DNA of 64,000 bases from Entomospira culicis (GCF_028748145.1 NZ_CP118181.1:1364211-1428210); one strand, 5' to 3'; positions 9,006-17,976 are shown, numbered from the stretch's first letter. Program-made: numbers and translations. The notes: generated from the sequence alone by a model not told the origin.

Positions 9006-9927
9006 CTCTCTTCTCTCCTTTCATCACTGCTTTGATATCTTCTCTCTTACCCATTGCCTGCTCCACCCCTACGTGCAAACAAGCGTACGCACCCGCTGCG
9101 TTAGCAAAATATAACGCATCTTTCATCGAGCTGCCTTGCGCCAATGTGGCGACAAAAGCCCCCACAAAAGCATCACCAGCACCTGTGGTATCCACCGCAT
9201 CAATACGGTAACTTGGCACAAAGATTGTTTGATAGGCATCTACATACAACACCCCTCCTGCGCCTAAGGTTACAACTAATCGCTGTAAACCCAATTGACG
9301 TAGTTGTGTAAAAGCCAGTTGAACATCTACCTCCTCCCGTGGATAAATCGTAGTAAGTAGCTCTAGCTCTCTCTGATTGACAATTAAATAGTCTACATAG
9401 GGCAAAATATCCTGGACATCTAATCGAGCCGGAGCTAGGTTTAATATAGTGGTCAACCCATTCGTCTTTGCCACCTTCATTCCCATCAAAACCAAAGAGT
9501 AAGGCACCTCTAATTGCGCAAGAAAAAATCCACCTGGTTTAACCGCTAACAACGGACTCAATACCTTCTCTGTCATAGCAAAATTTGCTCCAGCGTGAAG
9601 AATAATACGATTTTCAGCCCGCATACGTATAATACAGGCTAAACCAGTAGCAACATGAGACATCACCTCAATATAATTATCGCTTATCCCCCAGCCTCTC
9701 AACGAAGCTAACACTTTCTCACCCATCGCATCGCCACCCACAGCTCCTAACATAACCACCTTTGCCCCAAGCTCATGCATGGCGCGCACTTGGTTTAATC
9801 CCTTACCCCCAAGATTCTCCAAATAATCCAACCCATGAAGAGTTTCCCCTGCTTGCGGTATGTTATCTACGGTAAACATCAAGTCAACATTGATGCTCCC
9901 CAATACATAAATCTCTCGTTCTCCCAT
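8998..9927 (-). CDS. rbsK: Ribokinase (PfkB family)
   Basis: A 309-residue PfkB-type sugar kinase that makes ribose 5-phosphate. Family motif 1 is present near the N-terminus (GGKGLNQVRAMHELG) and motif 2 with the catalytic aspartate near the C-terminus (DTTGAGDAFVGAFVA). I start at the ATG (9927) because GAGGAG sits 7 nt before it; a GTG one codon upstream is too close to that site. It lies between rbsB and the nucleoside hydrolase gene in the leftward operon. With RbsD feeding the correct ribose ring form and the hydrolase feeding ribose from nucleosides, it is the junction of both ribose sources. Confidence 0.9.
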   Translation of the reverse strand: MGEREIYVLGSINVDLMFTVDNIPQAGETLHGLDYLENLGGKGLNQVRAMHELGAKVVMLGAVGGDAMGEKVLASLRGWGISDNYIEVMSHVATGLACIIRMRAENRIILHAGANFAMTEKVLSPLLAVKPGGFFLAQLEVPYSLVLMGMKVAKTNGLTTILNLAPARLDVQDILPYVDYLIVNQRELELLTTIYPREEVDVQLAFTQLRQLGLQRLVVTLGAGGVLYVDAYQTIFVPSYRIDAVDTTGAGDAFVGAFVATLAQGSSMKDALYFANAAGAYACLHVGVEQAMGKREDIKAVMKGEKRDE

Positions 9928-9988
9928 CACAATACTCCTCTAAAGAGGCGAAGCTCTTGCCTATCCTCTGCCTCTTCATTAGCTATTT

Positions 9989-10888
9989 TTATTCAACTAA
10001 AACCAAACTAATTGGATAATAACTATCCACTTTCTGTGCGCTTAATAACTGATGCGCCACCTGCATGCCTTGCATGCCTATGTCTTGAGGTTTTTGGGCA
10101 ATCGTTGCGCGCATCAATCCACTAGAGACAGCACTACGTGCATCATCCGTCGCATCAAATCCCACAACCAACACCTCTGTTAAGCCCGCATCTTGCAGCG
10201 CCTTCATCGCACCCAAAGCCATTTCGTCGTTATGCGCAAAGACCGCATTGAACCTAGTACCAGATTGAATGATATTCTCCATCACATGCAACCCTTGCGT
10301 GCGATCGAAGTTGGCTACTTGACGCACCACCACATACTTTTTCACCACATCATTAAATCCCTGACCTCGCTCACGCGCTGCGGAGGCACCAGTAATGCCT
10401 TCTAACTCTACTACAGCAAGCCTCTCACCCAGTTCTTGAAGCAAAAATTCACCAGCCATCCTACCACCAGAGATGTTATCCGAAGCAATATGCGCCGTAA
10501 CCGACACCCCATTTACCGATCGATCCAAAGAGATCACAGGGATACTCGCATCCTGCGCCAGCATGACTGCTCGCACCACCGCATCAGAATCGGTAGGATT
10601 AATAAGAATAGCACTCACACCTTGCGTAATTAAATCCTCTACATTCGCCAACTCCTTGCTTGGATCATTTTGCGAATCTAACACCACCAGCTCATAAGGC
10701 AACGAACTCGCCTGCGCTCTCATTCCACTCACCAAATCGACAAAAAATGGATTATTGAGTGTAGAAACGACTACCCCAATCTTCTGCTTTTTACTCTCCC
10801 CACCAGAACTCTCCGTGCGTCCCTTCTCTGCTGGACAAGCGACAAATAATACCATTGTCAAGACCAACCATAAACCTTTTTTCTTCAT
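9989..10888 (-). CDS. rbsB: Ribose-type ABC transporter substrate-binding lipoprotein
   Basis: A 299-residue periplasmic-binding protein of the ribose type (peripla_BP_4). The signal peptide ends in a lipobox (VLFVAC, Cys near residue 20), so it is membrane-anchored, unlike soluble RbsB of E. coli. The mature part opens with IGVVVSTLNNPFFVDLVSG and carries FNAVFAHNDEMALGAMKAL, both typical of RbsB-like proteins. The ATG at 10888 is preferred over an upstream TTG, which would sit only 3 nt from the AAGGAG site. The gene comes 21 bp after rbsC. The ligand may be ribose or a nucleoside. Confidence 0.9.
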   Translation of the reverse strand: MKKKGLWLVLTMVLFVACPAEKGRTESSGGESKKQKIGVVVSTLNNPFFVDLVSGMRAQASSLPYELVVLDSQNDPSKELANVEDLITQGVSAILINPTDSDAVVRAVMLAQDASIPVISLDRSVNGVSVTAHIASDNISGGRMAGEFLLQELGERLAVVELEGITGASAARERGQGFNDVVKKYVVVRQVANFDRTQGLHVMENIIQSGTRFNAVFAHNDEMALGAMKALQDAGLTEVLVVGFDATDDARSAVSSGLMRATIAQKPQDIGMQGMQVAHQLLSAQKVDSYYPISLVLVE

Positions 10889-10909
10889 CCTCAAACACTC
10901 CTTACAACC

Positions 10910-11857
10910 TTATTTTTTTATATTGCGGTTCAATAACACCGCCACTAAAATGACTAATGCTTTCACTATCATCTGATAATAAGAACTAACTTGTAACAAA
11001 TTAAGCGCATTGTTCAAGACACCAATCAGTAAGGCTCCCATTAACGTACTCCCAATACCGCCTACCCCACCAGCCAAGGAGGTGCCCCCTACCACCACGG
11101 AAGCAATCGCATCCAACTCATAATTTGCCCCGGCAGTAGGTTGCGCCGATAATAATCTCGAGCTAAGAATCACGCCGGCAAGCGCAGCTAAAAACCCCAT
11201 ATACCCATAAATAATCACCTTAACGCGAACAACATTAATCCCTGACAAATGTGCAACCTGTTCATTGCCCCCCACCGCATAAATATAACGCCCCAATTTA
11301 GTATGATACAATAAGTAATAGGTCAATCCAAACACAAGCAACATCACCACAACCGGCATTGGAATGATGCCCAACTTGCCATTACCGATAAAATTATAAA
11401 AAGCATCCACCCGCGTAAAATCTAATGTAATTGGTTTCCCGTCGGTAAAAACCAACGTTGCACCTCGTAGTAAATTCATCATAATCAAGGTAACAATGAA
11501 CGGCTGTAATTTAGCCTTGGCAATCAACAAACCCGTGCTCATGCCCATCAATGTACCAGCAACTAAAGCAATAAACATCGCTACCCCGCCACCTTGACCT
11601 GCAACCAAGGAAGACATCGCAAGCGCACTAGAGATTGCCAAAATCGATCCAACTGAGAGATCAATTCCACCAGAGAGGATCACCAGTGTCATGCCAAATG
11701 CAATAATCGCATTTATTGAACTCTGTCTTAACATGTTCATCATGTTGTTTATTGTTAAAAAATTATCGCTCAATAAACTTGCCACCATCACCAATAAGAC
11801 CAACGCAAACACTGTTTGATATCGCTTAGTCCATCCTTTAACATCCATCTTCTTCAT
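10910..11857 (-). CDS. rbsC: Ribose-type ABC transporter permease
   Basis: A 315-residue inner-membrane permease with about eight to ten hydrophobic segments. It has family signatures: GMTLVILSGGIDLSVGSILA in the first third, and AIASVVVGGTSLAGGVGGIGSTLMGALLIGVLNN near the end, as in RbsC. It would form the channel with RbsA energising import and RbsB delivering the sugar. The ATG follows TAGGAGCGAGT at ideal spacing, and the start lies 8 bp from the rbsA stop. Confidence 0.93.
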   Translation of the reverse strand: MKKMDVKGWTKRYQTVFALVLLVMVASLLSDNFLTINNMMNMLRQSSINAIIAFGMTLVILSGGIDLSVGSILAISSALAMSSLVAGQGGGVAMFIALVAGTLMGMSTGLLIAKAKLQPFIVTLIMMNLLRGATLVFTDGKPITLDFTRVDAFYNFIGNGKLGIIPMPVVVMLLVFGLTYYLLYHTKLGRYIYAVGGNEQVAHLSGINVVRVKVIIYGYMGFLAALAGVILSSRLLSAQPTAGANYELDAIASVVVGGTSLAGGVGGIGSTLMGALLIGVLNNALNLLQVSSYYQMIVKALVILVAVLLNRNIKK

Positions 11858-11865
11858 ACTCGCTC

Positions 11866-13341
11866 CTAATTCATGCTCATTGCCATAATTTTTTGCGCAT
11901 CAAAAGCCTCACGCACAAGCAGACCTTTGGCTTTTCCTGCATGTAATACTATAATCCGATCACTAAGTCCCATAATCTCTGGCAATTCTGAGGAGATCAG
12001 TAAAATAGCTAACCCCTCGCGCTTCAACTGGTTAATCAATTGATAAATCTCTTTTTTTGCGCCCACGTCGATACCACGCGTAGGCTCATCTAAAATAAGC
12101 ACCTTAGGTTTTAATAACAACGCCTTAGCAATCGCTACTTTTTGCTGATTGCCCCCGCTTAGTTCTCCGACCTTCTTGTCTCTACTGGGGGTTTTAATAT
12201 GCAATTGTGCAATAAAATCATCCACTAATCCATGAAGAATAGAGCGTCGAAGACGCCTCTTGAGGGTAGTCAATAAAGATAAAACCATATTCTCTGCCAC
12301 CGACAGCGATAAGACCAACCCATCTTGCTTACGATCTTCAGAGACATACACCAAACGATGCGCCAGAGACTCCTGAATGGAATGCGTCTTTAATGGTCTA
12401 CTATCTACATAAACCACGCCTTCGTAAGGATATACCCCCGCAAGACTTTTTACTAACTTAGTACGACCACTTCCCATTAATCCTGAAATCCCCAACACTT
12501 CCGAAGCATGCAAAGTAAAAGAGATATTCTGCACATAAGCGTTACGCACCTGATGCACCTTCAACATCTCTTTACCTCGAGGAACCCTTTCGAAAGGGAA
12601 TTGCTCGGTAATGGTACGACCAACCATTAGTTCAATCAGCCGATCCTCATGAATATCGGTCACAGGATACTCTCCCATCCATTTACCATCACGTAAAATC
12701 GTTACGTCATCGGCAATGGCAAAGACCTCTTTCAGGCGATGAGAAATAAAGACAATACCCTTGCCTTGCGCTTTCAATTTTTGGATGATTGCAAATAGTT
12801 GTAGACTCTCCTTCTCGGTCAAGGCATCCGTAGGCTCGTCCAAAATAATCACCTTTGCCTGCATCGACAAACATTTAGCAATCTCCACCAACTGCTGCTG
12901 GGCGATACTCAACGTTCCCACCAGCGCATCCACATCCAAAGAGAAGTGAAGCTCGTCTAATAACCCCTGCGCCGCCTTACGCTCACGTTGGTGACGCAAT
13001 GGGGCGCATAATGCGCTAGACTCCTTGGCTAAAAAGATATTCTCGTAAACCTTCAACTGCGCAACCAAGTTGAGCTCCTGATGCACAATACCAATACCAA
13101 GACGTTGCGAAGCAACCACCCCCTGATACTGAACCTCCTGATGGTTAACATAAATTTTCCCCGCATCTTGTTGATAAATACCACTAAGAATTTTCATCAA
13201 TGTCGACTTACCCGCGCCATTCTCCCCCATCAATGCCATCACTCTACCGGCATACACCCGAAGATTTGCCTCATCGAGTGCTTTGACCCCCGGAAAACTT
13301 TTAGAGACCCCTTCTAGTGATAGTAAACATTCACCTTTCAT
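11866..13341 (-). CDS. rbsA: Ribose-type ABC transporter ATP-binding protein (two ABC domains)
   Basis: About 491 residues with two fused ATPase halves, as in RbsA/MglA. The first half has Walker A GENGAGKST, signature LSIAQQQLVEIAK and Walker B VIILDEP. The second has the usual degenerate P-loop (GLMGSGRTKLVKSLAG) and signature LSGGNQQKVAIAKAL with VLILDEPTRGIDVGAK. The start MKGECLLSLEGVSKSFPG at 13341 follows a CAGGAG site and lies 1 bp after the rbsD stop. A longer frame to 13380 would overlap rbsD and is rejected. Only the first site is expected to hydrolyse ATP efficiently, by family precedent. Confidence 0.93.
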   Translation of the reverse strand: MKGECLLSLEGVSKSFPGVKALDEANLRVYAGRVMALMGENGAGKSTLMKILSGIYQQDAGKIYVNHQEVQYQGVVASQRLGIGIVHQELNLVAQLKVYENIFLAKESSALCAPLRHQRERKAAQGLLDELHFSLDVDALVGTLSIAQQQLVEIAKCLSMQAKVIILDEPTDALTEKESLQLFAIIQKLKAQGKGIVFISHRLKEVFAIADDVTILRDGKWMGEYPVTDIHEDRLIELMVGRTITEQFPFERVPRGKEMLKVHQVRNAYVQNISFTLHASEVLGISGLMGSGRTKLVKSLAGVYPYEGVVYVDSRPLKTHSIQESLAHRLVYVSEDRKQDGLVLSLSVAENMVLSLLTTLKRRLRRSILHGLVDDFIAQLHIKTPSRDKKVGELSGGNQQKVAIAKALLLKPKVLILDEPTRGIDVGAKKEIYQLINQLKREGLAILLISSELPEIMGLSDRIIVLHAGKAKGLLVREAFDAQKIMAMSMN

Positions 13342-13342
13342 C

Positions 13343-13735
13343 TTAAAATTGTACTCCTGCTTGCAAAATAACATTAGCATAAGCGCTAGCTTCTCCGGTA
13401 CGAATCACCGCAATCGCCTTTGCTGTTCGCTCCTTAAATGCATCGTGAGAACAAAATGTTGCCTTACATCCACTCAACTGCTCAATAGTTGCAGACAACG
13501 CTCCATTATGAAGAAGAATTTCCTCTGCCATCACAATAGACTCCACCACCATCTCGCTAAGCACCGCATCCAACACATCACGTAAAGAGGGCATTCCACG
13601 TATAACAGCCAAATCAATACGTTCCACACCCAAGGGAATAGGCAAGCCGGCATCAGCTAACACAATCGTATCTGTATGCCCCAATCTAGCAATAAGATAG
13701 CTTAATTGACTGTTAAGAAGTTTTCCTCGTTTCAT
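13343..13735 (-). CDS. rbsD: D-ribose pyranase
   Basis: A 130-residue protein that interconverts the pyranose and furanose forms of ribose so that ribokinase can use it. It shows the family start MKRGKLLNSQLSYLIARLGHTD with the catalytic histidine, DAGLPIPLG, and the end EASAYANVILQAGVQF. The ATG at 13735 has the ribosome-binding stretch GAGGAAAAGAG directly upstream. The open frame continues to 13822, but that part overlaps promoter and operator and is not coding. This is the first gene of the operon. Confidence 0.95.
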   Translation of the reverse strand: MKRGKLLNSQLSYLIARLGHTDTIVLADAGLPIPLGVERIDLAVIRGMPSLRDVLDAVLSEMVVESIVMAEEILLHNGALSATIEQLSGCKATFCSHDAFKERTAKAIAVIRTGEASAYANVILQAGVQF

Positions 13736-13757
13736 CTCTTTTCCTCTCTTTTTAGAC

Positions 13758-13777
13758 TTAGTTAAACGTTTAACTAA
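13758..13777. promoter_or_regulatory. Operator palindrome of the rbs operon
   Basis: The sequence TTAGTTAAACGTTTAACTAA is its own reverse complement over all 20 bases. It has the central CG step typical of LacI/GalR-family operators. It lies at and just downstream of the expected transcription start of rbsD, where a bound repressor would block RNA polymerase. The likely binder is the LacI-type protein encoded at the end of the same operon. Confidence 0.85.
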
Positions 13778-13781
13778 ATTT

Positions 13782-13810
13782 AGTGTATACCCACTTTCTC
13801 CTCTTGTCAA
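13782..13810 (-). promoter_or_regulatory. Promoter of the rbs operon
   Basis: On the minus strand a perfect TTGACA (13810-13805) is followed after 17 bp by TACACT (13787-13782). The operator begins 4 bp downstream of the -10 box. Confidence 0.8.
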
Positions 13811-13840
13811 GAAAATTTCCATAAAAATTTATCAGCACTC

Positions 13841-13869
13841 TTGACATCTTTTCTTCTCTATGCTATCAT
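13841..13869 (+). promoter_or_regulatory. Promoter of tRNA-Phe
   Basis: TTGACA (13841-13846), 17 bp, TATCAT (13864-13869). The tRNA starts 11 bp after the -10 box. This promoter is back to back with that of the rbs operon. Confidence 0.8.
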
Positions 13870-13880
13870 AAGGTTGTTAT

Positions 13881-13953
13881 GCTGCTGTAGCTCAGTTGGT
13901 AGAGCAGTGGACTGAAAATCCACGTGTCAGGAGTTCAATTCTCCTCGGCGGCA
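13881..13953 (+). tRNA. tRNA-Phe (anticodon GAA)
   Basis: A 73-nt cloverleaf with acceptor stem GCTGCTG/CGGCGGC (three G-T pairs), D stem GCTC/GAGC and T arm AGGAG-TTCAATT-CTCCT. The anticodon stem is GTGGA/TCCAC with loop CTGAAAA, giving GAA for phenylalanine. CCA is not encoded. Confidence 0.95.
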
Positions 13954-13958
13954 CTTCT

Positions 13959-13994
13959 AAGACGATCCTAAATTTTTAGTGATCGTCTTTTTTT
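13959..13994 (+). terminator. Terminator after tRNA-Phe
   Basis: A 9-bp stem AAGACGATC / GATCGTCTT closes a 13-nt loop and runs into seven or more T. The right arm and T run lie in a 21-bp unit that is exactly repeated in tandem (13982-14002 and 14003-14023). Confidence 0.85.
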
Positions 13995-14047
13995 ATCCTC
14001 ACATCGTCTTTTTTTATCCTCACCTTATATTTTTTTATAAAAAGTAT

Positions 14048-14077
14048 TTGACAAACCAACACATATCCTCTTATAAT
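14048..14077 (+). promoter_or_regulatory. Promoter of the hydrolase-MFS pair
   Basis: Perfect TTGACA (14048-14053) and perfect TATAAT (14072-14077) with an 18-bp spacer. It lies 32 bp before the start codon of the hydrolase gene. Confidence 0.85.
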
Positions 14078-14109
14078 GACTCTATACAAAACCAAAAAGG
14101 ATGCAAATA

Positions 14110-14934
14110 ATGCACAAAAAAGTATGCGTAAATGACATTCATATCAATTACGATGAGAGTGGTACGGGTAAAGACGTTCTTGTTTTTCTCCATGGATTAG
14201 GCGAGAATATCGCCTCTTGGCAAGCCCAAATTGATTATTTTCAACAAACCTTCCGTGTTATCACCCCCGAAATGCGCGGGCATGCCCAAAGCGATGACGG
14301 TGAAGAAGTCATTACTCTCGCCTTAATGGTGAAAGATATTTTCGCACTCCTCGATCAGCTTGATATCAAACAAGCACACTTTTGTGGTCTCTCCATGGGT
14401 GCGCTCTTGTGTCAAGAGATTGCGGTACAAGATAAGAGCCGTATTTTATCGATGACCCTTGCCAACGGGGCGGGCTTCTACCCCGAGGAGATGGCAACCA
14501 CTGGTCTGGAAGCGCGTCTTAAACGGATTGAGGATTTGAGTATGCAAGAGCTTGGGTACGCCATCGCTAAGGCCGCAAGCAAGCCCGATACCGCCGAAGA
14601 GCAATTGATCAAAACGGCAACGATCTTTCAAGCCAATCGTAAAAAACCGTACGCGCAAGCCACGCAAACCACCCTCACGGCCGACTATCGCGCGCATCAT
14701 GCATCGATGGGGGGAATCCCCACCTTTATCTTGGTAGGCGAGCTTGATCCCGTAACCCCGATCGCCTTTTCGCAATACCTCAACGAGCATATTCTCGGCT
14801 CGAAAATGCAAATTCTGCCTAAGGTATCCCACCTCTCTAAAATCGATGATCCTATGCTCTTTAGTCGTGCTTTAACCGAATTCCTCTGTGCTTATAGTAA
14901 TAGCGCACGGCTTCTTTTGGAGGTAACTGTATGA
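14110..14934 (+). CDS. Alpha/beta-fold hydrolase
   Basis: A 274-residue hydrolase of the alpha/beta fold. The oxyanion-hole HG (FLHGLGENIASW), nucleophile elbow GLSMGALL, the late acid VGELDPVTP and the histidine in KVSHLSKIDDP give a complete Ser-Asp-His triad. The layout resembles 3-oxoadipate enol-lactonase or ester hydrolases, but the substrate is unknown. The ATG at 14110 is favoured: AAAAGGA ends 9 nt before it, whereas the ATG at 14101 directly abuts that site. Its stop overlaps the start of the MFS gene (ATGA), so both are probably translated together, and the transporter may bring in the ester or lactone cleaved here. Confidence 0.88.
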   Translation: MHKKVCVNDIHINYDESGTGKDVLVFLHGLGENIASWQAQIDYFQQTFRVITPEMRGHAQSDDGEEVITLALMVKDIFALLDQLDIKQAHFCGLSMGALLCQEIAVQDKSRILSMTLANGAGFYPEEMATTGLEARLKRIEDLSMQELGYAIAKAASKPDTAEEQLIKTATIFQANRKKPYAQATQTTLTADYRAHHASMGGIPTFILVGELDPVTPIAFSQYLNEHILGSKMQILPKVSHLSKIDDPMLFSRALTEFLCAYSNSARLLLEVTV

Positions 14935-16118
14935 TCAAAACCCATCAACCCAACAAATATATGATTGAAGCGTTGCTCTTTTTAAGCTATGTGCTCTTTG
15001 GGATGAGCTGGCAAGCGACGGCGCTCTTTTTACCCGATATTCGCGAGCAGATGGGGGTTAATTCCACGGCGGAGCTTAGCTGGATTACTAATGTCGTCTC
15101 GATCTCGCGCATTATTGGTACGTTTTTAGCCTCGACAATCCTCATAAAATTGGGTACGAAAAAGGCCGTCAGCCTCTCGATGCTCCTCATGAGTATTGGT
15201 GCGTTTGCCGGCTTGGTGAATAGCTACTTTATGCTTTTACTCGTACGCTTTATCGCAGGCTTGGGAAGCTCCTTGATCATTGCTTTCTTTGCACCGCTGG
15301 TGTTTGAACTCTTTGAGCCTAAAGAGCGTCCGATTGTCAACGGAATGAATAGCGTTGCCCTCAATTTGGGCATGGCGATCATCGCCTTTGGTCTAGGCGC
15401 AATGATGTCGCTCTTCAACAACAACTGGCAACATGTCTTATTGACAATCTCGGTAGGTAGCTTGATCATCTTTATCTTATGGCTCGTCTACGGCACCGAC
15501 ACCAAGCCAGCCGTTGCGAAAAGCACCAAGAGCTACACCATCATCGACGGACTCAAAGAACCCTTCAACTGGCTCTACGCCCTCACCTATGCGGGCACGC
15601 TCTCCTTCTACCTTATCTTGTTGACATTCTACAGCCATGCGAATATCCCTGCGGTCAAATATATCTTCTTAATGGGCATTGTTGGTACAATTTTTGGCAT
15701 TATTGTGGCACAAAAAACGTATTATCGACGCCCCATTCTCCAGATCTCTGGTGCAGTTCAAATTCTTGCCATTATCGGTGTGCATAGCCAGACGTGGGGC
15801 TGGTTTGATAGCCAAATTTTAGTCAACATTTCGGCCTTAATGATTGGATTCTTCCTCTTCTTCCCCATGACTAGCTTAGTCCTCTTTGCTCAAGAACGTA
15901 AAGGCGCTACCGCGGAGAATCTAGGGCCTACCTTTAGCCTCTTTTGGAGCATTAGCTATCTCATTTCGGCCTTTGCTCCTTATATCTTTGGCATGCTTGT
16001 TGACAACTTTAATGGCAATTACAGCGTCGCCTTCGTCTTTAGTACGATAGCATCGAGCAGTTTTTTAATCGGTGCGATGATCATGAAAGAGACCAAAGCG
16101 CCAAAAAACGCTAGCTAA
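14931..16118 (+). CDS. Major facilitator superfamily transporter
   Basis: A 395-residue protein with 12 predicted membrane segments in two halves of six. The loop between helices 2 and 3 reads ILIKLGTKKAVSLS, a divergent form of the MFS G-x-x-x-D-R-x-G-R-R/K motif, and the start YMIEALLFLSYVLFGMSWQATALFLPDIREQMG fits the CynX/NNP-like part of the superfamily. It shares 4 bp (ATGA) with the upstream hydrolase gene and the two form one transcription unit. The substrate cannot be named. Confidence 0.87.
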   Translation: MIKTHQPNKYMIEALLFLSYVLFGMSWQATALFLPDIREQMGVNSTAELSWITNVVSISRIIGTFLASTILIKLGTKKAVSLSMLLMSIGAFAGLVNSYFMLLLVRFIAGLGSSLIIAFFAPLVFELFEPKERPIVNGMNSVALNLGMAIIAFGLGAMMSLFNNNWQHVLLTISVGSLIIFILWLVYGTDTKPAVAKSTKSYTIIDGLKEPFNWLYALTYAGTLSFYLILLTFYSHANIPAVKYIFLMGIVGTIFGIIVAQKTYYRRPILQISGAVQILAIIGVHSQTWGWFDSQILVNISALMIGFFLFFPMTSLVLFAQERKGATAENLGPTFSLFWSISYLISAFAPYIFGMLVDNFNGNYSVAFVFSTIASSSFLIGAMIMKETKAPKNAS

Positions 16119-16131
16119 TCATGTTAATTAT

Positions 16132-16178
16132 AGAGAAAAAGATCGAAAAATAAGAAAAAAATCCTGATCTTTTTCTCT
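16132..16178 (+). terminator. Terminator after the MFS gene
   Basis: A perfect 13-bp inverted repeat, AGAGAAAAAGATC (16132-16144) and GATCTTTTTCTCT (16166-16178), 14 bp after the stop codon. The stem carries its own U-rich arm; the remaining bases to 16330 are AT-rich and hold no gene. Confidence 0.75.
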
Positions 16179-16330
16179 TATGACGCAGGCAAAAAGAACA
16201 CTTACTTAAAGGCAAAAACTTTTCATATTATATGGAAACAACGCGCATTTAAGACCGTATATATAGGATTTTTTGTCCTCAATAAATACAAAAAATTCCA
16301 TGCTAAATCTTTTTTTATGCTATATGAGAG

Positions 16331-16359
16331 TGGACATTATCCCCTTTTCGTGGTATATT
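16331..16359 (+). promoter_or_regulatory. Promoter of the AbgT-type gene
   Basis: TGGACA (16331-16336), 17 bp, TATATT (16354-16359), 42 bp before the start codon. Confidence 0.65.
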
Positions 16360-16401
16360 GAGAGAATATTGTATGCATAAACAAAAATAGGGAGAGTCAT
16401 C

Positions 16402-17901
16402 ATGTCAACAGAACGTAAGAAAGGATTCGTCGAGCGTATCGGCGAATTACTGCCGGAGTCAAATCTTTTATTCCTTATCTTAATCAGTTTTATTATTGTT
16501 GCAAGCTTCTTTGCAAAAGGCTCTCATCCCTCGGCAATGGAGGGCGCGCCTAACTACACCGTACAGAATCTCCTCTCGGTGGAGGGCTTTCGTTGGATTT
16601 TATCTAATGTGTTAGATAATTTTCGTAAGTATCCGCCACTGGCGTTAGTCGTTGTGGGTGTGTTGGGCTTTGGCTTTGCCGAAAAGAGCGGATTACTAGG
16701 TACCCTCATTAAGATTGTGGGGCATAATACTTCCGAAAAAATGATCCTACCGGTTATCATCTTGATAGGTATTAATAGTTCCATCGCCTCGGATGCGGGG
16801 TATATCGTCTTGATTCCCCTATCAGGTGCACTCTACGCAGGGCTGGGGAAGAATCCTCTCATTGGAATTGTTGCTTCTTTCGCTGCCGTCTCTGCGGGCT
16901 TTGGCGCGGCGATGATCCCCTCTACAGCCGATGGGCTCTTAGGCAAAATCACACAAGATGTCTATGAAAGTGCCTTTGGCGGAGATTTCCCCCATGATCC
17001 AGTCATGATGAACTATATCTTTATGTTTGGCTCTACCATCTTTTTGACCATCTTTTTAACCTTTATTACCAAAATGTTTGTCGAAAAGCGCGTAGAATCG
17101 TATGATTATACCCTACCAGAAAACACCATGACCATTGGGGAGCTACACCCCGAAGAAAAAGAAGCTCTCAAAAAGGCCGGAATAGCCGTTGCTATCACGC
17201 TATTAGGAATTGTCCTTTTATGGGTGGTCGGGGTGCTTAAGAGTTATCCCGATGGTAAAGGCGGGATGACTAGCCCGATTCTCAATAATATTATTGTACT
17301 CTTGATTGCGCTCTTCCTCTTTCCTGGGCTTGCCTATGCGCGCTCGCTCAAAAAGATCAATAATGGGCAAGAGTACATCAAAATGACGGTGGATGCAATG
17401 CGTGATATTGCCTATATCCTTGTCTTTGCCGTCTTTGCGGGAAACTTTTTAGCGATCTTTAGCCACTCAGGATTAGATAAATATATTGCCAACCATGGAG
17501 CGTTCTTTCTGATTAATCAGAATATCCAAAACCCGATCTTCTTAATTGTGAGCTTTATCTTTATCTCGGCATTCATCAACTTCTTTATGGGATCCGCCAG
17601 TGCCAAGTGGGCAATCCTCGCGCCCATCTTCATTCCGATGTTGATGATCGCCTCCGACAATCAACTTGGCCCCGATGTCATTCAAGTTGCCTACCGTATT
17701 GGCGACTCCTCTACCAATATTATCAGCCCACTCATGACCTATATGGGTATCGTTCTTATTGCTGCGCGCCACTACGTTCCCAAATTTGAGATTGGGAACC
17801 TAATCAGCCTCATGCTCCCTTATTCTCTCTCCATTTTACTGGGCTGGACTGCATTCTTCGTTCTCTGGCTTCTTCTCAAACTACCCATTGGCTGGGGCTA
17901 A
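16402..17901 (+). CDS. AbgT-family p-aminobenzoyl-glutamate transporter
   Basis: A 499-residue membrane protein that fits the AbgT family in length and in motif: GVLGFGFAEKSGLLGTLIKI, INSSIASDAGYIVLIPLSGALYAGLGKNPLIG, FMGSASAKWAILAPIFIPML and YRIGDSSTNIISPLMTY. Known members import p-aminobenzoyl-glutamate, a folate fragment, or export sulfonamides. The ATG follows AGGGAGAGTCATC. It is monocistronic, with its own promoter and a strong terminator. No pAB-Glu hydrolase (AbgA/B) is next to it, so an efflux or general peptide role is possible. Confidence 0.92.
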   Translation: MSTERKKGFVERIGELLPESNLLFLILISFIIVASFFAKGSHPSAMEGAPNYTVQNLLSVEGFRWILSNVLDNFRKYPPLALVVVGVLGFGFAEKSGLLGTLIKIVGHNTSEKMILPVIILIGINSSIASDAGYIVLIPLSGALYAGLGKNPLIGIVASFAAVSAGFGAAMIPSTADGLLGKITQDVYESAFGGDFPHDPVMMNYIFMFGSTIFLTIFLTFITKMFVEKRVESYDYTLPENTMTIGELHPEEKEALKKAGIAVAITLLGIVLLWVVGVLKSYPDGKGGMTSPILNNIIVLLIALFLFPGLAYARSLKKINNGQEYIKMTVDAMRDIAYILVFAVFAGNFLAIFSHSGLDKYIANHGAFFLINQNIQNPIFLIVSFIFISAFINFFMGSASAKWAILAPIFIPMLMIASDNQLGPDVIQVAYRIGDSSTNIISPLMTYMGIVLIAARHYVPKFEIGNLISLMLPYSLSILLGWTAFFVLWLLLKLPIGWG

Positions 17902-17925
17902 CCGCCCAACCAAAAGAGAGCAATT

Positions 17926-17953
17926 AAACCCTAGTATCGTGCTAGGGTTTTTT
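17926..17953 (+). terminator. Terminator after the AbgT-type gene
   Basis: A 9-bp stem AAACCCTAG / CTAGGGTTT with a 7-nt loop and a T run. Confidence 0.9.
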
Positions 17954-17976
17954 AAAGGTGATGATATCTTACGCAT

